The notes below the pieces were generated by a model. The model did not search any database and had not been told where the DNA came from. It was given only the letters and a program-made list of their open reading frames with translations. The translations under genes and the position numbers were made by a program. Below are positions 10,808-22,519 of a stretch of 64,000 nucleotides of DNA, one piece after another (within the stretch, counting starts at the first letter, position 1; every line of letters starts with the position of its first letter). Source of the DNA: Diploscapter coronatus (Eukaryota; Nematoda; Chromadorea; Rhabditida; Rhabditidae); assembly GCA_964036155.1 (NCBI GenBank), contig OZ038422.1:1798001-1862000 (forward strand), read 5' to 3'.

Positions 10808-12940
10808 ATGGACGAAAACATCACTGTTATTCCATTTGATCCTGGACATTATTTCGTAACTCTACGTATTTTTGGGGCAGTACAGCTTCCAATTAACCTA
10901 TTTGGCTTGTATTGTATTGTGACTGCATCTCCGGATACGATGACAAAGCATTATAAGACGTTGCTAATAATATATCAAATATTGTATGGACAAAAAGCCG
11001 TTGATCTTCTAAAAATAACGGAAAATTTTCAGCAGTTTCTCACTTGATTTGAATACTTCATTGCTCATTTCTCCGATAATATTCTTGCCGTACAAAGCTG
11101 GATTTACCGACGGGTTATATCATCATTTATTTGGAATTTCTGGGATTGTTCAATATTTCATATGGACAGTCAATATGGAAGGTTTAACTTTTTTAGTTCT
11201 AAGGTTGTAATCCGTGCCTGAAATTTTGTTCACGTCCTTGGTTTGTCAACTGTGTGGCCTTTGCAAATTTTCGCTTCCATTCAAACTCGGCTCAGCCAAA
11301 TTAATTGCGAAAATTCTCGATAACATATCATGCCTTTGCACCCCTATTTATTCAAACAAATGAGAAGAGAACTTTTACTTTTACTATTTAAAACAATATA
11401 TTCTGATTAAATAACTCGCTTTAGGTCTCACTGCATCGATTATGGTTTTATTTGAATATCGATACCGATGCTCAAAAATGTATAAGAATAGTGGCAAAGT
11501 AACGAAAAGACGAAGAATTTTGACATTGGCATTCTATGTTTTAACATTAAATTATCTCTGGTTTTCATTATTTCCTTACCCTCATGACCAAGACCGGGCA
11601 AAATTACAACTTGCAGAAGTAAGAAATATTTCATGGTTATTTTTGAGTATTTTTAATACGTTCAAATAGTCAAAGCTTTCATAAATTGATTAGCTCATAT
11701 CTCTAAACTATATTTAATAGAAAGAAAAACTAGTATCAGAAATGCGAAAGAAAAACATTTGAATTATGTTTATCACAGAGATGGGGCACTCCATACGACG
11801 CTCTGTTTTATCGCCATTCATTTGTTGTCGAAGTTGCAAAATATGGATGGATTGTTGTGATAATGATATTTGCTGTGTTTGCTGTCTCATTTGTAGGTTT
11901 TTTTTTTTTAATATTTAGATATGAGCAAAATTAATGATGTTTGGAAATCGGGAAGAGAACGGAGAGGATACAAATATAAACTGTAAATTGATTTTTAAAT
12001 CTGAACGCGAAGGAGTAAATATTGGTCATTCGAAAAATATGCTTAAATTTTGTCAAATTTATCCCTATTTAAATCTTGATATATTACTGATTTAGATCTC
12101 ATCGTTCTTCTTCGTTTTGGCGTTTAAAAATCTATTTTGCTCAAAAATAATGATATCAAAATCAACTATTCTCTTACAACGAACATTTCTCATTTCATTA
12201 TCCATTCAAGTAAGAAATTTAATATTCATTAATCGTCAATTCATAAATTTATGATCATTTTTAAGAAGATTATTGCCAACATTACCTAATAAAGTCGAAA
12301 AATTTAGATTTTAGTGCCACTTGTTGCCTTAGCCATTCCACTCTTTTTTGGGTTTACCTCAGGAGAAGTGAATCAAGGTAGGTAAAAATTTAATCGTCTA
12401 GTTTTTTTTTTTTTTTAAATTCACTTGAAATATGAACATAAATTCGATTTTCTGGAATTAATTATCCTGTTTTTGGTAATCAACTTTATGGCATGGAATT
12501 CATTTAAAGAACAAGTTTGACGACAAAATCAATATTTCAAAATACGCAATTCACATTTTTTCATATTCGAATTCATGCAACATTTTTCTTTTGCAAATAA
12601 TTTATTTTTGATAATAATAATAATGCATCATTAAGATTTGTCAAATAATATGGTTATTTGCACTTCAAGTCATGGAGCACTAGGTATCTTTAGAGATTTC
12701 CAAAACAATTCCTTTCTGAACATTAATATTGAAATTCAAGGAACATTGGCGATGATCGCTTCTAATAAATACTACCGACGATTTGCAATGACTAAATTAT
12801 CGCAATTATTATGTATTAAAAAGAAAAACGAAGGCGTTTTGGGTAATCATCAGAAAATTATTAGAAGATAATTATGAATTTATTTAGTTATCGTTTCTGC
12901 TATTGAGAGATCGGACAATAGAATGATTCAGCCAAGATAA
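10808..12940 (+). CDS. SRH-class chemoreceptor (7TM), gene 2
   Basis: Its exon layout is the same as in gene 1, from ATG at 10808 to TAA at 12938-12940. Landmarks are LPINLFGLYCI in TM1, LLISPIIFLPYKAGF, VLFEYRYRCSKMYK after TM4, VPLVALAIPLFFGF in TM6, and SSHGALG joined to TLAMIASNKYYRRF at TM7. A 45-base intron (from about 12842) leads to the last exon, ending SAIERSDNRMIQPR. All splice sites and phases match gene 1, so the gene appears intact. It differs clearly from genes 1 and 3 through the ligand-facing regions. Exon 1 is shared almost identically with gene 4. Confidence 0.82.
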
Positions 12941-13852
12941 AACTGACAGTTATCTTCAAGCAGAATGGCTAAATTTTAATTTTTTTATTTGCTGTTTATT
13001 TGAATGTCATTTTCACCTAGTCTCAAGATATTAATAAATGTCTGCCAATTTAGTTTCACCAACTTTTCATTAGCCATATTACGGTAAGCATACAGCTGAA
13101 ATTCTCAGTTTCCAAGGAGACATTTCAAATGTGAAGCCGAAATTTGGAAATGTTGAGCAAATCTAAGAGGAGGTGAAAATCATAGGTTCTAGCATGGAAG
13201 AATGAATAAAGGCAGGGCACGCTTTTCGCTTGACGAAAAGAATAGTAAGAAAAGAGATTTCTGATTATCGTCTTCAAAAATTCATATCTTTGGTTACACT
13301 GATCCGTTTTTCATGCTTTTTGCTATAAGCTTGATTAGCCCATGAGATTTTGAGAAAAATACTTTCATAGCTCTGCCTTCACATCGAGAATATTACTTGC
13401 ATCTTCTAATCTTAATATCGAAAAACAGGCGTTTTTGTTGATTTTCCAGGGTCGGTCCAACGAAGACTTTATCGAGCTTGAAGTTTCTACAAAACCCCTG
13501 TTCTCAAATCTCACAAAAATTTCAAGCTTCTGCAGCAGACTGGTTTAGAAAATTCGTTTAAGAATTGATTTTCGTATATTCAATTTTAAACATTTGTGGT
13601 CTTTAACTAATGTAAGCCAAATTCATTTTTATCTCTCAAGCATATGACATTTTATAAACAGGTGCAATTCGAAATTCTCGAGTGATATTTTAAAATTTCC
13701 GACATTTCTAACGATTTTCTACGTTAATTAACGAAAAAAAATTACAAGATGATTAAAGCAATAAGTAATGTCACATGAACTAAGCACTTATGAAATATTC
13801 AATCATTTCTCATTTCTTTTCACGATAACGATTGTAGCTTGATAAATATATC
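12941..13852. other. Intergenic region between duplicated units
   Basis: The stretch after SRH gene 2 (12941 to about 13400) is repeated nearly identically after SRH gene 4 (19017 to about 19480), marking the shared right flank of both units. From about 13478 the diverged copy of the SRH upstream block begins. No gene was seen. Confidence 0.5.
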
Positions 13853-15961
13853 ATGGACGAAAACATTACGGTTATTCATTTCGATCCGGGATACTATTTC
13901 GTAACTTTACGTATTTTTGGAGCAACAGGCTTAATGATTAATTTATTTGGACTATATTGTATCGCAAAATCTTCACCAATTACAATGACTAAACATTATA
14001 AGATGTTGCTAATAATATATCAAATATTGTATGGGCAAAAGGCCGTTGATCTTCTAAAATAACGAAAAAATTTTCAGCAGTCTCTCACTCGATTTGAATC
14101 TCTCATTACTAATTTCTCCGATACTATTCTTGCCGTACAAGGCAGGATTTACCGACGGTTTATATAATCATCTATTTGGAATTTCTACGATTGTTCAAGG
14201 GTGCATATGGGCGGTCAATATTGAAGGTTTAACGTTTTTAATTCTAAGGTTTTAATCCGTGCCCGAAATTTTGTTCACTTCTTTGATTTTTAAACTTGTG
14301 GCCTTTGCAAATTTCCGCTTCCATTCAAACTCGAATCAACCAAATTGCTTACGAAAATTCTCGATAACATATCATGCCTTTGCACCCTTATTTACTTAAA
14401 TAAATTAGAAGAACACTTACTATTTTTAAATAACATATTCTGACTAAATAACTCGCTTTAGGTCTCACTGCATCGATTATGATTTTATTCGAATATCGAT
14501 ATCAATGTTCAAAAATGGACAAAAGTAGTGACATAATAACGAAAAGGCGAACAATTTTAACGGCTGGGTTTTACTTTTTCTTATTAAATATAGGATGGAT
14601 CCCACTTATTCCGTATCCTTTCGATCAAGATCAGGCGAAATTACGACTCGCTAAGGTGAGTCTAGTGCTGGCATGCAAATTTTTATTTCATTCGAATAAG
14701 TAATTTTTTGTTGTTTCCAATTTTTTCTTGAAACTCTTTACCAGTAAAAATAATTTCATATCCTAAATCAAATAAATATTTTTATCAGCACACATTTATT
14801 ATTTCAGAGATGGGGAACTCCATACGATGCTCTGTTTTATCGTCACTCATTCGTTGCTGAAGATGCAGAATATGGATGGATTTTCGTGGCAATGATTTTC
14901 TCCGCTTCTACTGTCTCATTTGTAGGTTATTTTTCAAATATTTGGATGTGAGCAAAATTAATGATGTCTGAAAATTTGGAAGGCGAAGAGGGTACAAACA
15001 GGAACTGTAAATGAATTTTTTTTTTAAATCTGGTCGAGAAGGAGTAACTATTGATAACTCTGAAAATATTCTTAATTTTTGTAAAATTTATTCCTATTTA
15101 AATCTTGATATATTATTGATTTAGATCTTATTGTTCTTCTTCACTTTGACGTTTAAAAATCTATTTTGTTCCAAGATAACGGTATCAAAGTCAACCATTC
15201 TTTTGCAACGAACATTTCTCATTTCATTATCCATTCAAGTAAGAAATTTTATATTCATTAATCATCAATTCATAAATTTATGATCATTTTAAGAGAGTTA
15301 TTACCGAAATTACTCAATAAAATCGGAAAATTTAGATTTCAGTACCATTTATTGCTATATTCATTCCAACCATTTCTGGATTTATCTCAGAAGAGGTGAA
15401 TCAAGGTGGGTAAAAATGTATCTGTCTATAGACTATAGTTTTTGTTTCAAAAAAACTTATTTCAACTGTGAGCATAAATTCGATACGCTGGAATTATTCC
15501 GTGTTTGGTAATCAACTTTATGTCATATAATCCATTTAAAGAACAAGTTTGACGACAAAATAAATATTTTAAAATACTCAGTTCATATTCGAATTTATGC
15601 AACATTTTTCTTTTGCAAATAATTTATTTTTGATTATAATATATCATTAAAATTAAGATTTGTCAAATAATATGGTTATTTCCATGTCAAACCATGGAGC
15701 ACTAGGTATCTTTAGCGAATTCGATAGAAAAATCTTCATAGAATTAAAAATTCAAGGAACATTGGCGATGATCGCTTCTAATAAATACTACCGACGATTT
15801 GCAATGACTAAATTATCGAAATTATTGTGCATTAAGAAGAAAAACGAAAGCGTTTTGGGTAATCATCAGAAATTATTAACAGATAATTATAATTTCATTT
15901 AGCTATCGTATCTGCAGTCGAACGATCTGAAAATAGGATGATTCAACTAAGAAAAGTTTGA
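13853..15961 (+). CDS. SRH-class chemoreceptor (7TM), gene 3 (twin of gene 1)
   Basis: Exons correspond to gene 1 shifted by 6086 bases: 13853-14028, 14078-14226, 14462-14655, 14808-14921, 15125-15238, 15336-15405, 15658-15705, 15757-15858 and 15903-15961. Introns and flanks also look identical, so the copy is very young or kept alike by gene conversion. The protein, about 341 residues, is predicted to be the same as gene 1. In a short-read assembly such a pair would often collapse. Its presence as two copies should be confirmed with long reads. Confidence 0.85.
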
Positions 15962-16778
15962 TGATATAATTAATTTTTATATTGACAAATTTATTTATGC
16001 TTAATTGGTCATGTAGTTTGGTTTAAACTTCTCTCCTTGAGAAATTTACTTCTTACAAATAAGGTACCACAAATAAAGAATGGAAGAACATTACACGCTA
16101 TTGGGAGAGAACTACACAGACCCAAAGATCTCTATCAGCCGAATGTATTTTATTTTCCATTGGAATTACAAATCTATCTCAAATTTTCTATGTCTTGCAT
16201 CATCTGAATAAATGTTTGAAAATTTGAATTTCGATTCATTTGGATAAGAGTTAGATAATTTCTCTCTGTCATAGTTCGCAATCGTTTCCCAAATTAATCG
16301 CCTCCCTGCCAGTGGTGAGTTTTAGACATGGCTATGAATCAACTTCGCAAATGAGAAAACGCAAAGTTACATTTGAAACTTGTTAATTTTTACATTTGAA
16401 GGGGAAAACTTTCTCGGGTGGCGTGCTTATGTGCTATCATCCTTGAAGCTTGAAGTTTCTACAAAACCCCTGTTCTCAAACCCCACTAAATTTCAAGCTT
16501 TCACAGAAGACTGGTTCAGGAAGTTCGTTTACGAAAATTGTAATTTTCATATATTCAACTTGGAGCATTTGTGTTCTCTAACTAAGCTAAATTAATTCTA
16601 TCTCTCAAGAATATGGAATTTTATGAACAGCTGCAATTTGAAATTTTCAAACGATATTTCTAACGATTTTCTACGTTTTAATAGAAATCTAATTATAAGG
16701 TGATTAAAATAATAAATAATTTCTCATGAGCTCAGAAATTTTGCATTTTTAATCATTTCGTATTTTGTGCTTTACGCA

Positions 16779-16864
16779 GGCCTAGGGAGACGATCGTCAG
16801 AAACCTCTTGCGACCTACCCCTCATAGATTTTTCGTCTGACGAAAGTGCTCCCTAGGTCTGGTT
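16779..16864. repeat. Imperfect hairpin upstream of SRH gene 4
   Basis: This is a copy of the hairpin at 10693-10778, carried along by the tandem duplication, with the same GGCCTAGGGAG and CTCCCTAGG arms and the same distance to the start codon of the next receptor gene. Confidence 0.6.
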
Positions 16865-16893
16865 CACGATATTTTACTTTATTTTGCTAAATT

Positions 16894-19016
16894 ATGGACG
16901 AAAACATCACTGTTATTCCATTTGATCCTGGACATTATTTCGTAACTCTACGTATTTTTGGGGCAGTACAGCTTCCAATTAACCTATTTGGCTTGTATTG
17001 TATTGTGACTGCATCTCCGGATACGATGACAAAGCATTATAAGACGTTGCTAATAATATATCAAATATTGTATGGACAAAAAGCCGTTGATCTTCTAAAA
17101 TAACGGAAAATTTTTCAGCAGTCTCTCACTCGATTTGAATACTTCATTGCTAATTTCTCCGGTAATATTCTTGCCGTACAAAGCAGGATTTCCCAACGGT
17201 TTATATCATCATCTATTTGGGCTTTCTGGTATCGTTCAAGCGTTCATATGGCTGGCCAATATTGCAGGTTTAACTTTTTTAACTCAAGGTTGTAATCCGT
17301 GCCTGAAATTTTGTTCACGTCCTTGGTTTGTCAACTGTGTGGCCTTTGCAAATTTTCGCTTCCATTCAAACTTGCTCAGCCGAACTAATTACGAAAATTC
17401 TCGATAACATATCATGCCTTTGCACCCCTATTTATTCAAACAAATGAGAAGAGAACTTTTACTTTTACTATTTAAAACAATATATTCTGATTAAATAACT
17501 CGCTTTAGGTCTCACTACATCGATTATGGTTTTATTTGAATATCGATATCAATGCTCAAAAATGTATAAGAATAGTGGCAAAGTAACGAAAAGACGAAGA
17601 ATTTTGACATTGGCATTCTATGTTTTAACATTAAATTATCTCTGGTTTTCATTATTTCCTTACCCTCATGACCAAGACCGGGCAAAATTACAACTTGCAG
17701 AAGTAAGAAATATTTCATGGTTATTTTTGAGTATTTTTAATACGTTCAAATAGTCTAATTTTTCATAACTTCACTGGTTCATATCTCTCTAAACGACATT
17801 TGATAAAAGAAACTAATATCAAAAGTGCGAGAGAGAAACATTCGAGTTATATTTATCACAGAGATGGGGTACTCCATACGACGCTCTGTTTTATCGCCAT
17901 TCAACTGTCATCGAAGTTGCAGAATATGGATGGATTTATGTGGGGATGATTGTCGCCGTTTCTATTGCCTCAATTGTAGGTTATTTTTCAAATGTTTAGA
18001 TATGAGTGAAATTAATGATGTTTGGAAATTGGGCGGAGAGGACGGCAGGCATAAATTATAAAATTAATTTTAAAAATCTGAACGAGAACGAGTAAATAGT
18101 GATCATTCTAAAAATACTCAATTTTTTTCAAATTTATCCCTATTTAAATTGATATATTATCGATTTAGATCGTATCGTTCTTCTTTGCTTTGACGCTTAA
18201 AAATCTATTTTGTTCTAAAATGGCGGCATCAAAGTCAACTATTCACTTACAACGAACATTTTTCGTTTCATTAATCATCCAAGTAAGAAATTTAATATTC
18301 ATTAATCGTCAATGCATAAATTTATGATCATTTTTAAGAAAACTTACTGAAATTACTCAATAAAATCGAAAAATTTTAGATTTCAGTACCATTTTTTGCT
18401 TTACTCGTTCCAATGATTTCTGGATTTATCCCAGAAAAAATGAGTCAAGGTAGGTAAGAATTTATCTGTCTATAGACTATAGTTTTTGTTTAAAAACACT
18501 TGAAATATGAACATAAATTCGATGTCCTGGAATTATTCTGTTTTTGGTAACCAACTTTATGGTATATAATCCATTTAAAGAATAAGCTTGACGACAAAAT
18601 CAATATTTCAAAATACGCAATTCACATTTTTTCATATTCGAATTTATGCAGCATTTTTCTATTACAAGTAATTTACTTTTTATGATAATATATCGTTAAA
18701 ATTAAGATTTTTCAAATAATATGGTTATTTCCGTTTCAATTCATGGAGCACTAGGTATCTTTAGCGAATTAGATAGAAAATTTTTTTCATAAAATTAAAA
18801 ATTCAAGGAACATTAGCGATGATCACTTCTAATAAATAATATCGACAATTTGCAATGACTAAACTATCCACAATGCCTTGTTTTAAAAAGAAGAATAATG
18901 TCGTTATAGGTTAAAATTACCCTTTTCCGTATCGTTTTAATATCTTGAAAGAAATTATTTTAGTTATCGTTTCTGCTACTGAGAGATCGGACAATAGAAT
19001 GATTCAGCCAAGATAA
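16894..19016 (+). pseudogene. SRH-class chemoreceptor, gene 4, with premature stop after TM7
   Basis: The layout is like gene 2, from ATG at 16894 to the conserved family stop TAA at 19014-19016. All splice junctions up to exon 8 look intact. In exon 8 the codon that is TAC in genes 1-3 is TAA (18837-18839), so translation ends right after TLAMITSNK at about residue 298 of 340. The loss covers the YRR-containing cytoplasmic tail and the conserved last exon, while all seven membrane helices remain. Exon 1 is nearly identical to gene 2, exon 3 differs from it by only a few bases, and exons 2, 4, 5 and 6 are diverged. It could be a recent pseudogene, a tail-less receptor or a sequencing error. 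Confidence 0.72.
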
Positions 19017-19840
19017 AACTGACAGTTATCTTCAAGCAGAATGGCTAAATTTTAATTTTTTTATTTGCTGTTTATTTGAATGTCATTTTCACCTAGTCTC
19101 AAGATATTAATAAATGTCTGCCAATTTAGTTTCACCAACTTTTCATTAGCCATATTACGGTAAGCATACAGCTGAAATTCTCAGTTTCCAAGGAGACATT
19201 TCAAATGTGAAGCCGAAATTTGGAAATGTTGAGCAAATCTAAGAGGAGGTGAAAATCATAGGTTCTAGCATGGAAGAATGAATAAAGGCAGGGCACACTC
19301 TTCGCTTGACGAAAAGAATAGTAAGAAAAGAGATTTCTGATTATCGTCTTCAAAAATTCATCTTTGGTTGCACTGACCCGTTATTTATGCGGTTTCTTGC
19401 TATAAGCTTGATTAGCCCATGAGATTATGAGAAAAATATTTTCATAGCTCTGTCTTCACATCGGGAATATCACTTGCGCCCTCTACTTATACCATATTGC
19501 CTCAAAATTGGACAATATTGCAAAGTCCAAAATCTGGGGTGTCGAAAATAGAGAGAAAAATATGCTATTTTAAGCCAGTATCTCCCTTTCGTGTGCTATT
19601 TCTCTTTTGCTAAAAGAGTGAAAAATAGCCGTGCACTACTTTACACCATCCAGATTACGGACTATTGTGAATAGTTTATTGAAATAAAGCTTGAAACTTG
19701 GCACTTTGATCTGTTATTTTCACGAGCAACAATTATACGTCAGAAAGAAATTTAATGGGTCACCCCTTATCATCTGATAATTGATCACAATTTCAATAAT
19801 CACGCACAAATTTGTCTGTTCTCTAACAGATTTTAACGAC
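19017..19840. other. Intergenic region with hairpin repeat
   Basis: The first part (to about 19480) repeats the 3' flank of SRH gene 2. After about 19500 the sequence is unique to this place and includes an inverted-repeat block around 19530-19680, with GAAAATAGAGAGAAA, CTATTTCTCTTTTGC and AGTGAAAAATAGC, reminiscent of the AATAG / GAGAGAAA hairpins in RAB3GAP1 introns. No gene was seen. Confidence 0.45.
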
Positions 19841-21858
19841 ATGCTATTTTCGGCGAGCTTATTCCTATTTTCTTTAAAAATCGTTCAAATTGAAAGTCAA
19901 TGCCAAGAAAATGAGCACTTGTTTGGGAATTTGTATGATTTTCTGTTGCAAAATGTGTCTTATTTGTGGTATTTTTAGCTGCTACTACTTTGAAGCGGCT
20001 CCGGAGCCATTTTTGATGGCCGATAATAGTTGTAATCTTCGAGGCCAAAATATGACTTCCATTCATAGGTATTTCATTTTGTTGAACCATATGATTTTAT
20101 GAATTTCAGCCAATACGAAAACCAATTTCTACGAGGTTTGTTTTTCTACAAATTCTAAATTACAAAAAAATTAAAGCCACCGCGAGCGATGCATTTTCCG
20201 CATCTGGATATTCCTCTTACCTAATCGGCTACACCAGTTTGAATTCCGAAGACGGAAAGACTTTTCAGTGGGTCGACGGGACAAAAGCGGACTTTAATGG
20301 GTGGGATCGAGGTAAAATAACTCACAGAAATTGTGAATCTTGAAAATTCACTGCAAATTTTGCATAGCTGCATACGAAATGTTATGGAGAGGCAACTTTT
20401 CCCTACCAAACTCTATCATGTTTTATATGCAACGATGCTACGCTGCAACTACTTTTCAAATAGATAAAAATTTCAGATTTAGAACTTTCTTTTTTTGAGC
20501 TTAACTTATTTTGCCTAGGCGAACCCTCATTCGGCAACCAATGCGCTATGCAGCGAATGTCGGATGGAAACTGGTTGACGCATCCCTGCAATCAGAAAAT
20601 GCCGTTCGTTTGCAAGGGGCCTGCGAAGGGAATTACGTAAGTCTACAAATCTTCGACAGTTTAACGATATGTGTAGAATAGAAACTTGAGAATCTCAATC
20701 TTTTGTGTTGTAAGAAATAGGAAAATTCTCAAGGACTTTTCGGTAATTCCTATTTTCAGGACGACTAATGCCCCTGTGTCTGGAGGAACCACTACTGATC
20801 CGCTCCACAGCTATCAAAGATGTCAATACAGAGGCGAAAACGGACTGATTTATCCGCCTACAGGTTATTTTTTCATTTTTTTGTTAAATAATGATGATTT
20901 TTCAGGACGCTGCTACTCATTTCATAAGGTCTGAAAATTTGAGTTCTTTTTTGAAGATACAAATTTTTCAGTTCTCGGATGATACAGAAGATGAATGGCT
21001 GCAATGTCATGGGACGATTCACGAGTTAGATATTTTTGATAATTAAACACTAAAATCTAAAAAATATTTTAGCGTCAAAGAAGACGAATTTGTGGCTCGT
21101 AAGTTTGTTCGAATTTTTGTCAGTAAAACTATGAAGATATTTGTTGCGAGCTTTTCCTACAGTATGACGAAACGATTTCTATCAAACAACGTTATGCATT
21201 TATAGAAAACGTATACCAATAACTCGTATAAATTATGACGTCATAATGTAAGAAGAAAAAATATGACGTTAACTAAAATTACCGTTTCTTTCTAAATTTA
21301 AATTTAGGTATGGTAGTGGATCTATTCCAAGTTTGGAAGTGTTTCAGCCCGTTTGCTAATTTCGTCTACGCTATCGGAGCGGTTACAAGTTCGTTAAATC
21401 CCTAAAGTCTCAAATTTCAATAATTTAGGCCCTGGGAGTGGATGTCAATGGATAGATGGAGAGAAACTAGGTATTTTTTTTTTTAAATTCGAAAATATTA
21501 CACCTTGAATAAATAATATACAACTGTGAAAGTGTTTCTTACTCTCTCCTCCCATTCAGCCTTTTTTCGTCAAGTTGCGACATTACAAATGATCAAAAAA
21601 TCTAAAATTTCCGTTTTTAAATAATAATACTATTTTCAGATTATTACAAAGGCAACATCAGTCAATGGATGTGCATGACAAATGTCGATGATGGAGTTAT
21701 TGTAGAGAAACTTTCGTTAAATTTCAAAAATTAAAACAAGCTAAAATTAGGGAATCGTGAACCAGACAACGATGACATGGGATTGGGGCAACATCGATAA
21801 TACTGGGTGGTGGAGCACCGTGCCTCCGGAATGCCATGTCTATCTCTGTAAATCATGA
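19841..21858 (+). CDS. Secreted protein with two C-type lectin-like domains
   Basis: It starts with a signal peptide (MLFSASLFLFSLKIVQIESQ) at 19841. The first domain opens with CYYFEAAPEPFLMADNSCN, continues through FQWVDGTKADFNGWDRGEP, and closes with NWLTHPC and PFVC, the expected cysteine pattern of a long-form C-type lectin domain. A short TTTNAPVSGGTTT linker follows. The second domain begins RCYSFHKFSDDTEDEWLQC, has QWIDGEKL in the middle, and ends WWSTVPPECHVYLCKS with TGA at 21856-21858. About ten short introns fit in phase. Domain 1 has EPS where sugar-binding lectins have EPN, so calcium-dependent sugar binding is uncertain. It resembles the nematode clec secreted lectins, many of which respond to infection. 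Confidence 0.78.
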
Positions 21859-22519
21859 AACCAAATGATATCACTTGAGTCTCAACTAAATATTAGCCAG
21901 AAATGAATCAATACCATTTTAAAGATAAACTTGCATTTAGTTAAAAGTGTTAACACATAATTTCATACGTGGGAAAATTTACATTGATCTCTCTTCGCAA
22001 AATTCACAACTGGAGAATAAAACCTCCGCTTTACTCTTTTTGTTAGAAACTTGGCGGTGGGATCATTTAGAGTTCATCTACATTTGTTAAAATGCATAAA
22101 AATTAAAGATTTGAGCAATTGGCATATTTTTGCATGCAAAACTTCGATTCCGATTCCGAGCTGTTTGAAAATACAATTCCGATTTCGATTCCAGATCATT
22201 GAAAATTTCAACTCCAATTCCGAATTTTTCAAAAAAAAAACCGTTAAGTTTTAAATATCGATCTTCAATTTTTTATTCTATACACTTGCATGCTTTTCTT
22301 CTTCAATTTGTATCAATATTTTAAAGAGAAGTGAGTCATTTGTGATAGCATAATCTACGTTTAATACCAAATAATAACACAGAACAAATTGCGATGTACG
22401 AAGGCGATTAAGGCCTAGAGATGCTATAAAGACATTTATGATATACTTATCACCTACATATATGGAATATTTATGAGTTGATCTGAATAGATGTCTAATT
22501 TAGGGTAATTATTGATATA
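21859..22519. other. Intergenic region with dispersed repeat
   Basis: From about 22020 to 22165 lies a copy of a dispersed repeat also found at about 36537-36700: ACCTCCGCTTT, TTTTTGTTAGAAACTTGGCGG, GTTCATCTAC and TGCAAAACTTCGATTCCGA occur in the same order in both places. Otherwise it is AT-rich without coding signal. Confidence 0.55.

Larger units (their letters stand above)
7388..19560. repeat. Tandem segmental duplication, two units of about 6.09 kb
   Basis: Unit A runs from about 7388 to 13477 and unit B from about 13478 to 19560. Matching landmarks are offset by 6086 bases (7767/13853, 8393/14479, 9574/15660, 10808/16894), falling to 6084 further on (11442/17526). The stretch 7561-11016 against 13647-17102 looks almost identical base for base (one difference noticed, near 10568/16654). 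Further along, identical patches alternate with clearly diverged ones. Each unit carries two SRH genes. Confidence 0.88.

Noticed and set aside
11440..11634. Minus-strand frame opposite SRH exon 3 (also at 17524-17718)
   Set aside because: Shadow of a conserved plus-strand receptor exon.
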